Source: Pseudomonas anuradhapurensis (GTDB lineage Bacteria > Pseudomonadota > Gammaproteobacteria > Pseudomonadales > Pseudomonadaceae). From it: a DNA stretch of 64,000 bases. A model generated the notes under the pieces. It saw only the letters and a program-made list of their open reading frames with translations, was not told the DNA's origin and ran no database searches. Shown here in pieces: positions 44,362 through 57,902 of the stretch. The stretch's first letter is position 1; every line of letters begins with the position of its first letter. The stretch spans positions 3,297,001 through 3,361,000 of the forward strand of contig NZ_CP077097.1 in assembly GCF_014269225.2 (NCBI RefSeq), written 5' to 3'. A program made the position numbers and the translations under genes.

Positions 44362-47132
44362 AAGCCCTGAGCGCGACCCTGCGCCTGCAATTTCACAGTG
44401 ACTTCACCCTCGACCACGCCGTGCCGCTGGTGCCGTACTTCGCCCAGCTGGGCATCAGCCACCTGTATGCCTCGCCCATCCTCAAGGCCCGCGCCGGTTC
44501 GCGCCATGGCTACGACGTGGTCGACCCGACCCAGGTCAACCCGGAACTGGGCGGCGAGGCAGCCCTGGTGCGGCTGGTCGCAGCCCTGCGCCAGCACGGC
44601 ATGGGGTTGATCCTCGACACGGTGTCCAACCACATGGCTGTCGGCGGTGCCGACAACCCGTGGTGGCAAAGCCTGCTGGCCTGGGGCCGGCGCAGCCCGT
44701 ATGCTCAGTTCTTCGACATCCAGTGGCATTCCAGCGACCCATTGCTGGCCGGGCAGTTGCTGCTGCCATTCCTCGGCAGCGACTACGGCGTGGCCTTGAA
44801 GCAGGGTGAAATACCGCTGCAATTCGACGCGCAGCAAGGCGTGCTGCACATCGCCCATTACCAGCACCGGTTCCCGATCTGCCCAGCCGATTACGGCTGG
44901 ATTCTGGCCTTGAGCCCGGACCCGGCGCTGAAGGCCCTGGCCGAACATTTCACCGCCCTCAACGCATCGCCCGACCCGCTGGCCGACGCCCTACCCTTGC
45001 ACGCCGAGCTGGCCCGCCTGGTAGGCGAAGGCGCTGACCTGCAAGCGGCCCTGCTGGCCTTCGACAGCCGCAGCGAGGCTGGCTTCAGGCGCCTGCACTT
45101 GCTGCTGGAGCGCCAGACCTACCGCCTGGCCAGCTGGCGCACCGCTGCCGACGACATCAACTGGCGGCGCTTTTTCGACATCAACGAACTCGGCGGCCTG
45201 CGCGTCGAACGCGCAGTGGTGTTCGAGGCCACCCATGCCAAGCTCTTCGAGCTGATCGAGCGCGGCCTGGTGGATGGCCTGCGCATCGACCATATCGACG
45301 GCCTGGCCGACCCGCGTGGCTACTGCCGCAAACTGCGCCGGCGGGTCGATGGCTTGCTGGCGCGACGCCCGCTGCACGCGGCACTGGAACACTTCCCGAT
45401 CTACGTGGAAAAGATCCTCGGTGCCGACGAGCACCTGCACCGCGACTGGCTGACCGACGGCACCACCGGCTACGAGTTCATGAACCAGGTGTCGCTGCTG
45501 CAGCACGACCCTGCGGGCGAGGCCGCGCTGAGCGAGCTGTGGGCCAGCGTCACAGAGCGCCCTGCCTTCGCCGAAGAAGTGCGCCAGGCCCGTCACCTGG
45601 TGCTCAATGCCAGCCTGGCCGGGGACTGCGAGTCGGTAGCCCAGGCGCTGTTGCAGGTAGCACGCAACGACCTGATGACCCGCGACCTGACCTTGGGCGC
45701 GATCCGCCGTGCCTTGCAAGCGCTGGTGGCGCATTACCCGGTGTACCGCACCTACTTCAATGCCTGCGGCCGCCCGGCGCAGGACGAAGCGTTCTTCCAG
45801 CAGGCGCTGGCCAACGCCCGGCAGGACCTCAGCGAGGCCGACTGGCCGCTCCTGGAACAACTCGAGCAGTGGCTGGGCGGGCAGGCCTGGCGCAAGCTGC
45901 CAGCGGGCTATGCGCGCAAGCAACTACGCCACGCTTGCGTGCGCTTCCAGCAACTGACCGCCCCCAGCGCCGCCAAGGCCGTGGAAGACACGGCCTTCTA
46001 CCGCAGCGCCCGGCTGCTGTCGCGCAACGACGTCGGTTTCGAGGCCGAGCGTTTCAGCGCCCCACCCGAACACTTCCACAACGAGGCGCAGCGGCGCCTG
46101 CGCGACTTCCCTGACAACTTGCTGGCCACCGCCACGCATGACCACAAGCGCGGCGAAGACACCCGCGCGCGCCTGGCAGTGCTGAGCGAGCGCGGCCCGT
46201 GGCTGGCCAGCCGGGTGGAACACTGGCGCGAGCTGGCAAGCCCGTTGCGCGTGGCCCTGGACGACGGCCCGGCACCCAGCCCCGGCGATGAGCTGATGCT
46301 GTTGCAGACCTTGCTCGGCAGCTGGCCGCTGGACCTCGCCCCGCATGATGACAACGGCCTGCGCCAATACGCCGAGCGCATTCGCCAGTGGCAGCAGAAG
46401 GCCGTGCGTGAAGCCAAGCTGCGCAGCAGCTGGAGCGCTCCCAACGAGGGTTATGAAACTGCCTGTGCGCGTTATGTCGACGGCCTGCTGCTGGACGGCG
46501 AGAACCAGCAGTTGCGCAAGTCGCTGGCTGAAGCCGCCCAGCTACTGGCCTGCCCCGGCGCACTCAATGGCCTGGTACAGGCCCTGCTGCGCATGACCAC
46601 GCCCGGTGTGCCCGACCTGTACCAGGGCAACGAATACTGGGACTTCAGCCTGGTCGACCCGGACAACCGCCGGGCCGTGGATTATGCCACCCGGCGCAAC
46701 ACCCTGGACGACGCCACAACGCTGGCCGAATTGCTGGCCCAGTGGCAGGACGGCCGGGTCAAGCAGGCGCTGATTGCCCGCGTGCTCGACTGCCGCCAGG
46801 CTAATGCCGAGCTGTTCCGCCGTGGCGCCTACCTGCCCCTGACCGTGCAGGGCCGCCACGCCGACAAGGTGCTGGCGTTCGCCCGCCTGGGCGAAGGCCA
46901 ACGCGCCGTCATCATCGCGCCACGCCTGGCCAGTAGCCTGCTGGGCGCAGCTACCATACCCCTGATCCCGGCGCAGAACTGGGACGACACCCGGGTAACT
47001 TTGCCGTTTGCCTTGTCGCCTGCCAATTCGACTGGACTTTTTGGCGGTGCCGTTGTCAGCCCTGTTAGAGAGTTGATGTTGAGCGCCGTGCTGTCGGAGT
47101 TCCCAGTCAACCTGTTGATTGAACATGCCTAG
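44358..47132 (+). CDS. treY: Malto-oligosyltrehalose synthase
   Basis: A 924-aa GH13 isomerase that turns the reducing-end alpha-1,4 bond of maltooligosaccharides into the alpha,alpha-1,1 bond of trehalose. It begins with TLRLQFHSDFTLDHAVPLVPY; DTVSNHMAVGGADNPWW is the first GH13 motif. The nucleophile lies in GLRIDHIDGLADPRGY, the acid in YVEKILGADE, and the third site in TATHDHKRGEDTRAR. Slightly longer than the common ~720-870 aa. It works directly with TreZ. Confidence 0.95.
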   Translation: MKALSATLRLQFHSDFTLDHAVPLVPYFAQLGISHLYASPILKARAGSRHGYDVVDPTQVNPELGGEAALVRLVAALRQHGMGLILDTVSNHMAVGGADNPWWQSLLAWGRRSPYAQFFDIQWHSSDPLLAGQLLLPFLGSDYGVALKQGEIPLQFDAQQGVLHIAHYQHRFPICPADYGWILALSPDPALKALAEHFTALNASPDPLADALPLHAELARLVGEGADLQAALLAFDSRSEAGFRRLHLLLERQTYRLASWRTAADDINWRRFFDINELGGLRVERAVVFEATHAKLFELIERGLVDGLRIDHIDGLADPRGYCRKLRRRVDGLLARRPLHAALEHFPIYVEKILGADEHLHRDWLTDGTTGYEFMNQVSLLQHDPAGEAALSELWASVTERPAFAEEVRQARHLVLNASLAGDCESVAQALLQVARNDLMTRDLTLGAIRRALQALVAHYPVYRTYFNACGRPAQDEAFFQQALANARQDLSEADWPLLEQLEQWLGGQAWRKLPAGYARKQLRHACVRFQQLTAPSAAKAVEDTAFYRSARLLSRNDVGFEAERFSAPPEHFHNEAQRRLRDFPDNLLATATHDHKRGEDTRARLAVLSERGPWLASRVEHWRELASPLRVALDDGPAPSPGDELMLLQTLLGSWPLDLAPHDDNGLRQYAERIRQWQQKAVREAKLRSSWSAPNEGYETACARYVDGLLLDGENQQLRKSLAEAAQLLACPGALNGLVQALLRMTTPGVPDLYQGNEYWDFSLVDPDNRRAVDYATRRNTLDDATTLAELLAQWQDGRVKQALIARVLDCRQANAELFRRGAYLPLTVQGRHADKVLAFARLGEGQRAVIIAPRLASSLLGAATIPLIPAQNWDDTRVTLPFALSPANSTGLFGGAVVSPVRELMLSAVLSEFPVNLLIEHA

Positions 47133-47149
47133 CATTCAGGAGCGTCGTG

Positions 47150-47443
47150 ATGAGTGTCGATGAAAAACGAGTACGCGAATTCGCCTACCAGATCTGGGAA
47201 TCGGAGGGTAAACCGGAGGGCCAGGAAAGCCGCCATTGGGACATGGCGCGCAAGCTTGCCGAAGCCGAGGCGTTGGCCCCCGAGGCCAAGCCCAAGGCCG
47301 CCGGCAAAGCCAAGGTAGCGGCCAAGCCAAAAGCAGCGGCAGCGCCCAAGGCGCCCGCCGAGCCCAAGGTAGCGGCGTTGCCGGGCGTTAAGCCGGCTGC
47401 GGCGAAGAAACCACGTGCGGTGAAGAAGCCCACTGCCGGCTGA
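47150..47443 (+). CDS. DUF2934 protein with Lys/Ala/Pro-rich tail
   Basis: A 97-aa protein. Residues ~3-40 (DEKRVREFAYQIWESEGKPE, then SRHWDMARKLAEAE) form the small DUF2934 helical domain. The rest is a low-complexity AKPKAA/APKAPAEPKV tail resembling histone H1 or AlgP-like proteins, and may bind nucleic acid or be disordered. DUF2934 genes recur in glycogen/trehalose clusters, but no function is known. AGGAG is 7 nt before the ATG at 47150; the adjoining GTG at 47147 is too close. It follows treY by 17 nt and is probably co-transcribed. Confidence 0.87.
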   Translation: MSVDEKRVREFAYQIWESEGKPEGQESRHWDMARKLAEAEALAPEAKPKAAGKAKVAAKPKAAAAPKAPAEPKVAALPGVKPAAAKKPRAVKKPTAG

Positions 47444-47449
47444 GCCGCT

Positions 47450-47546
47450 ACCGGCCCTTTCGCGGTAAGCCCGCTGCCACGAGCCTGTACTGGCTAGCGG
47501 CTGGGGAGATCCCTGTGGGAGCGGGCGTGCCCGCGAAAGGCCGGCC
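47450..47546. repeat. Degenerate REP pair before glgX
   Basis: GGCCCTTTCGCGGTAAGCCC with GCTGCCAC (diverged), and a good inverted unit CTGTGGGAGCGGGCGTGCCC with GCGAAAGGCCGG at 47512-47546. Confidence 0.65.
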
Positions 47547-47593
47547 AGCCATCCATCGTTCCGTTCCCAACACCCGGCCATTCGAGGACCGTC

Positions 47594-49747
<2,154 letters not shown>

Positions 49748-49774
49748 ACCTGTACCGCCGGCATGGGTCCCTTG

Positions 49775-49890
49775 TGTAGGAGCGGCCTCGTGTCGCGAAA
49801 GGGCCGCAGAGCGGCCCCGGCCCGGCTTGGCATGCTGACGGAAACGGGGGCCGCCGGGCGGCCCTTTCGCGACGCAAGGCCGCTTCTACA
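49775..49890. repeat. REP pair (BIME), TAGGAGCGGCC type
   Basis: TGTAGGAGCGGCCTCGTGTC at the left, GACGCAAGGCCGCTTCTACA at the right, with GGGCCGC/GGCGGCCC arms between glgX and the EEP gene. Confidence 0.85.
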
Positions 49891-49924
49891 CTGAAGCGTG
49901 TAAACCGTTACCTGAGGAGCCACC

Positions 49925-50719
49925 GTGAACCCCGAAGCCGGCGGTAAAGGTTTCGCCAGCGTCAACCAGGCCCCGGCCGTGAAGCGCCTGCGGGTACTGA
50001 CGGTGAACACCCACAAGGGCTTCACCGCCTTCAACCGGCGCTTCATCCTGCCGGAGCTGCGCGAGGCGGTGCGCAGCACCCAGGCCGATATCGTGTTCCT
50101 CCAGGAAGTGCTCGGCAGCCACGATCGCCACGCGGCACGCTACCCCGGCTGGCCGCAGACGTCGCAGTACGAGTTCCTTGCCGACAGCATGTGGAGCGAC
50201 TTTGCCTACGGCCGCAACGCGGTCTACCCCGACGGCCACCATGGCAATGCCCTGCTCTCCAAATACCCGATCATCGAACACCGCAACCTCGACGTGTCGA
50301 TCACCGGCCCCGAACGCCGCGGCCTGCTGCATTGCATTCTCGACGTTCCCGGGCAGCACAACGTGCATGCCATCTGCGTGCACCTGTCGTTGCTGGAAAG
50401 CCACCGCCAGAAACAGCTGCTGCTGCTGCGCAGACTGCTTGAATCATTACCCGGCGACGCCCCGGTGATCATCGCCGGTGACTTCAACGACTGGAAATCC
50501 CACGGCAACCGCACCCTGGGCCTGCAGCGCGACCTGCACGAGGCCTTCGAGCGCCATCACGGCCACCTCGCCCGCACCTACCCTGCGCGCTTGCCACTGC
50601 TGCGCCTGGACCGCATCTACCTGCGCAACGCGGAAAGCCATGGCCCACGTATTCTGGGGCACAAACCTTGGTCGCACCTGTCGGATCACCTGCCCCTGGC
50701 AGTGGAAGTCAGGCTTTAG
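49925..50719 (+). CDS. Endonuclease/exonuclease/phosphatase (EEP) family protein
   Basis: A 264-aa EEP-fold metal-dependent hydrolase, YbhP-like. Motifs in order: RVLTVNTHKGFTAFNRRF, the Glu ligand in DIVFLQEVLG, the YGRNAVYPDGHHGNALLSK region, HLSLLESHRQKQ, the GDFNDWKS catalytic Asp/Asn pair, and the SDHLPLAVEV terminal. No signal peptide. The start is a GTG at 49925 with GAGGAG 6-9 nt upstream. The substrate (nucleic acid, phospholipid or sugar phosphate) is unknown; YbhP-type genes often neighbour cardiolipin synthases, and none is seen here. Confidence 0.87.
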   Translation: MNPEAGGKGFASVNQAPAVKRLRVLTVNTHKGFTAFNRRFILPELREAVRSTQADIVFLQEVLGSHDRHAARYPGWPQTSQYEFLADSMWSDFAYGRNAVYPDGHHGNALLSKYPIIEHRNLDVSITGPERRGLLHCILDVPGQHNVHAICVHLSLLESHRQKQLLLLRRLLESLPGDAPVIIAGDFNDWKSHGNRTLGLQRDLHEAFERHHGHLARTYPARLPLLRLDRIYLRNAESHGPRILGHKPWSHLSDHLPLAVEVRL

Positions 50720-50797
50720 CAATCATTTTTCATAGTGCAGTGACGGCAAATAGCGAACCCGGCTATGCCGCAAACTTTATTCAATAAAATCAAAGCG

Positions 50798-50811
50798 TTG
50801 ATCAAGATCAC
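50798..50811. promoter_or_regulatory. Candidate ANR/FNR-type box
   Basis: TTGATCAAGATCAC matches TTGATnnnnATCAA in nine of ten conserved positions (last A is C). It lies about 225 nt before the autotransporter-barrel start. Confidence 0.35.
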
Positions 50812-50972
50812 GCGACACCTATGCTTTTTTCACGCTTTCTTGACGCAAGCGGCGGCCTCTCCTTAGCTGATCTTGTCTAACACTGAATATCTCGCGCCGG
50901 GCCCTCTAGCTCGCGCCTTCGTGCGCGTCCGCGAAAGCTGGCGTGCTGGTTTGGGTCGCCCACTGTTTTTTC

Positions 50973-51012
50973 GGTACAGCTCGTGACCTCAGGCCAGGTC
51001 CCAGGCTGTACC
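50973..51012 (+). promoter_or_regulatory. Hairpin in the mRNA leader
   Basis: GGTACAGC (50973-50980) pairs with GCTGTACC (51005-51012). TTTTTT on the left and AAAAAA on the right extend the stem past a one- or two-base bulge. It ends about 10 nt before the AAGGAG ribosome site. Confidence 0.4.
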
Positions 51013-51035
51013 CCAAAAAACCAAGGAGATCCGCC

Positions 51036-52112
51036 ATGAAAAGCACCTCGAACCCCTCGCGCTTCGACAGCATTTTCTATGCGGTTTCCACGTCGCTGCT
51101 TCTGGCAACCCCGGTGGAAACGATCGCGTACGAACTGCAGGATGACCCCACAGCGCCCGGTTTCCTGCAGCAACTCGCGCCACCGCAGCTGTCGCTCGAC
51201 CCGGTCAGCGCCAGTGGCTTGAGCATCGGTACCCTGAATGCGTTTTCACAAGCAATGAGCGCGCGCCACGGGCAACCCGTACCGGACCTGGACGCCAGCC
51301 AGTGGGCGCAGTTCTTCCCCAGCCCCGCGCACAGCGGCGTGCAGCCACCGGCCCCGCTGGAGGCACCCAGCCAGCAGCTGAGCATCGGCCCGGACCTGTT
51401 CGTGCGTGAAACGGCAGCCGGCAATGTGCACCGTGCGGGCATCTTCGTGGGGCAGAACAACCTGCAGACCCACTTCAACGGCATGCGCCGGCGGCTCGGC
51501 GACAACCAACGCAATGCAGTAAACCTGAGCGGCGAGAGCCTCGGCGTTTACTGGAGCATGACCCATGAACAGGGCTGGCACCTGGATGCCGTGGCCATGG
51601 GCTCGCGCATAGACATCAACGGCCGCGGCGAGAATGGCCAGCGCCTGGACGACAGCGGCCACGCCATGACCCTCTCGCTGGAGGGTGGCATCCCGATCGG
51701 CCTGGGTGGGGGGTGGGTGATCGAGCCGCAGGCGCAGTTGATCAACCAGCAGTTCTTCCCCGGCAACCAGGCCCAGGAAGAGACCTTGCAGGCCTTCGAC
51801 AGCCAGCCGAGCTGGAGTGGCCGGGTCGGTGCCCGCTTGTCCGGGCGCTACGATGTGCGCGGCATGCCGATCGAGCCCTACGTGCGTACCAACGTGTGGT
51901 ATGACTTCAGCAATGCCGATGAGGTGAAGCTGGACCAGGTCGACAAGATCTCCAGCTCGCGTTATTCCACCACGGTGGAACTGGGTCTGGGGCTGGTGGC
52001 GCGGGTGACGCCGGCGGTGGCGTTGTTTGTCAGTGCCGACTACAGCAGTGACGTGGATGACAATGACCTGAACGGATTGATTGGCAGCCTTGGGGTCAGG
52101 ATGCGGTGGTAG
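51036..52112 (+). CDS. Autotransporter-type outer-membrane beta-barrel without passenger
   Basis: A 358-aa exported protein. The N-terminus MKSTSNPSRF then a hydrophobic stretch (FYAVSTSLLLATPVETIA) resembles a signal peptide. About 75 residues rich in Pro, Ser and Gln follow, and the rest (~from residue 115) is an autotransporter-type translocator barrel (GIFVGQNNLQTHFNG, GVYWSMTHEQGWHLDAVAMG, LEGGIPIGLGGGWVIEPQAQ). It ends SLGVRMRW, a C-terminal aromatic as in outer-membrane proteins recognised by Bam. The usual long passenger is absent. AAGGAG precedes the ATG at 51036; the 5'-extended frame to 50943 is not family-like. Confidence 0.82.
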   Translation: MKSTSNPSRFDSIFYAVSTSLLLATPVETIAYELQDDPTAPGFLQQLAPPQLSLDPVSASGLSIGTLNAFSQAMSARHGQPVPDLDASQWAQFFPSPAHSGVQPPAPLEAPSQQLSIGPDLFVRETAAGNVHRAGIFVGQNNLQTHFNGMRRRLGDNQRNAVNLSGESLGVYWSMTHEQGWHLDAVAMGSRIDINGRGENGQRLDDSGHAMTLSLEGGIPIGLGGGWVIEPQAQLINQQFFPGNQAQEETLQAFDSQPSWSGRVGARLSGRYDVRGMPIEPYVRTNVWYDFSNADEVKLDQVDKISSSRYSTTVELGLGLVARVTPAVALFVSADYSSDVDDNDLNGLIGSLGVRMRW

Positions 52113-52120
52113 GCAGGTTC

Positions 52121-52213
52121 GGCCCTTTCGCGGGCACGCCCGCTCCCACAGGGATAGCACCCGGGCCAGAGGCTGGCGCCGTACCTGTGGGAGCGGGCAT
52201 GCCCGCGAAAAGG
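52121..52213. repeat. REP pair (BIME), GTGGGAGCGGG type
   Basis: CCTTTCGCGGGCACGCCCGC with TCCCACAGG at the left, CCTGTGGGAGCGGGCATGCC with CGCGAAAAGG at the right, between convergent genes. Confidence 0.85.
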
Positions 52214-52220
52214 CAGAAGA

Positions 52221-54427
52221 TCAGGCCGGCTTCATCACCAGCACACCCAGCGGCGGCAGGTTCAGGGCCAGTGACTGCGGCTGGCCATGGCTGGCTATCT
52301 CGTCACTTTCCACCACCCCCAGGTTGCCGACATTCGACCCGGCATACAGCTCGGCATCACTGTTCAGCAGTTCCTGCCAGCGCTCGCCAAACGGCACGCC
52401 GATGCGGTAGCCCTCACGCGGCACCGGAGTGAAGTTGGCCACCACCAGCACCGGCTCGCCGCTGCTGCTCCAGCGCAGCCAGGCGTACACGCTGTTCTGG
52501 GCATCGTCACCGATCAGCCACTGGAAGCCCTGTGGCTGACAATCCTGCTCATGCAACGCAGGAATATCCCGGTACAGCCGGTTGAGATCACTGACCAGGC
52601 GCTGCACGCCCTGGTGCTCAGGGTATTGCAGCAGGTACCAGTCCAGTTCGCTGTCGTGGTCCCACTCGCGCCATTGGCCGAACTCGCAGCCCATGAACAG
52701 CAGCTTCTTGCCCGGGTGCGCCCACATGAAGGTGAGGTAGGCACGCAGGTTGGCGAACTTCTGCCAGCGGTCGCCGGGCATCTTGTCGATCAGCGAGTGC
52801 TTGCCGTGGACCACTTCGTCGTGGGAGATGGGCAGGATGAAGTGCTCGGAATAGGCATAGATCAGCCCGAAGCTCATCTCGTTGTGGTGGTAGGTGCGGT
52901 GCACCGGGTCGTTCTGGATGTAATGCAGGGTGTCGTGCATCCAACCCATGTTCCACTTGTAGGCAAAGCCCAGGCCACCCTGCTGGGTTGGCTGGCTGAC
53001 ACCGGGCCAGGCGGTGGACTCCTCGGCGATGATCAGCGCCCCTGGAGCCTCATGGGCTGCCACACCGTTGAGGTGGCGGATGAAGTCGATGGCTTCCAGG
53101 TTCTCGCGCCCGCCATGGCGGTTGGGGACCCACTCGCCAGCCTTGCGCGAATAGTCGCGATACAGCATCGAGGCCACCGCATCGACCCGCAGGCCGTCGA
53201 TGTGGAAGTGCTTCAGCCAGTGCAGCGCCGAGGCCATCATGAAACCGCGCACTTCGTTGCGGCCGAGGTTGTAGATCAGCGTGTTCCAGTCCTGGTGGTA
53301 GCCTTCCAGCGGGTTGTCGTATTCGTACAGGGCGGTGCCGTCGAAACGTGCCAGGCCGTGTTCGTCGGTGGGGAAATGCGCCGGCACCCAGTCGAGCAGG
53401 ACGCCGATGCCGCCCTGGTGGCAGGCGTCGACGAAGGCGGCGAAGTCCTCGGCGCTGCCGTAGCGCGAGGTAGGCGCGAACAGCGACAGCGGCTGGTAGC
53501 CCCAGGACCCACCGAACGGGTGCTCCATGATCGGCAGCAACTCGATGTGGGTGAAGCCCAGCTCCTGCACATAGGGCACCAGGCGCTCGGCCAGTTCGCG
53601 CCAGTTGTAGAAGCGCCCGATATCGCCCGCCTCGTCCAGTTCGCAGCGCCACGACCCCGGGTGCAGTTCGTAGATCGACAGCGGTGCACTGTAGGCATGG
53701 CGCTGGGCGCGTTGCGCCATCCAGTCGTGATCCTGCCAGGCGTGAGCGAGCGGCCCCGCCACCTTGGATGCGGTACTCGGTGGCAGCTCGGTGGCACGCG
53801 CCAGCGGGTCGGCCTTCAGCGGCAGGATGCCGTCCTTGCCCAGCACCTCGTACTTGTAGGTTTCGCCCACGCCCAGGCGCGGCACGAACAGTTCCCACAC
53901 CCCGGCGCTGTGGCGCAGGCGCATCGGGTGGCGACGGCCGTCCCAGTTGTTGAAGTCGCCCACCACCGAGACCCGGCGTGCATTGGGCGCCCACACCGAG
54001 AAGCACACACCGTCGACACCATCGACCTGCGTCGGCTGCGCGCCGAAACGCCCGGACAGGTCGCGGTGGTTACCCTCGGCGAACAGGTACAGGTCCATGT
54101 CGCCCAGTTGCGGGCCGAAGCTGTAGGGGTCTTCGGTGATCTGCTCGCCGCCGGCCCAGGCGATCTGCAGCAGGTACGGGTGCGCCTCGTCGAGGTGCGC
54201 AGTGAACAAGCCTGGCAGGCTGCCCTGCTCCATTTCGGCCAGGATGCGCCCGTCATGCCGGGCCAGGATGCGCACTTTCAGGGCATTCGGCAGGAAGGCG
54301 CGGACCACTTGCCCGCCACTGCCGTCGCCATGGGGGCCGAGTACCGCAAATGGGTCGGCGTGCTCGGCGCGGGCCAGGGCATCGAGGTCCCGTTGCCGAA
54401 GGCCGCCGTTTTCACGCGTTGTTACGT

Positions 54428-54431
<4 letters not shown>
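52221..54431 (-). CDS. glgB: 1,4-alpha-glucan branching enzyme
   Basis: Introduces alpha-1,6 branches into alpha-glucan. The 736-aa product has two N-terminal beta domains (residues ~25-120 and CBM48 at ~130-225) and a GH13_9 barrel. Motifs: [20 protein letters not shown], the nucleophile in [17 protein letters not shown], the acid in [13 protein letters not shown], and [15 protein letters not shown]. The ATG at 54431 has GGGGAG 7-8 nt upstream and overlaps the treS stop by ATGA, so treS-glgB are coupled. It branches the linear glucan made by GlgE. Confidence 0.95.
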
Positions 54432-57748
<3,317 letters not shown>

Positions 57749-57807
57749 GTGCGACTCCTTTCAATTACAGGTTGCTCTGGCCCCATGCACAAGCAACTGA
57801 CTTTACA

Positions 57808-57901
57808 CAGGCCCTGTGAGAGCGGGCGGGCCGGCGAATCAGGCGCCGCAGTGCAGGGCACCGGCTTTGCCGGTGTTCGCGGGCGCGCCCGCTCCCACAG
57901 G
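57808..57901. repeat. REP pair (BIME), partly diverged
   Basis: CAGGCCCTGTGAGAGCGGGC with GGGCCGGCGAATC at the left (diverged), GTTCGCGGGCGCGCCCGCTC with CCACAGG at the right, between glgE and treS. Confidence 0.75.
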
Positions 57902-57902
57902 T

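Larger units (their letters stand above)
50720..51035. promoter_or_regulatory. Upstream region of the autotransporter-barrel gene
   Basis: 316 bases. It holds an ANR-like box (50798-50811) and a hairpin at 50973-51012. The stretch 50740-50860 is AT-rich (ATTCAATAAAATC, CTATGCTTTTTTCACGC) and likely contains the promoter. No gene is supported. Confidence 0.5.
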
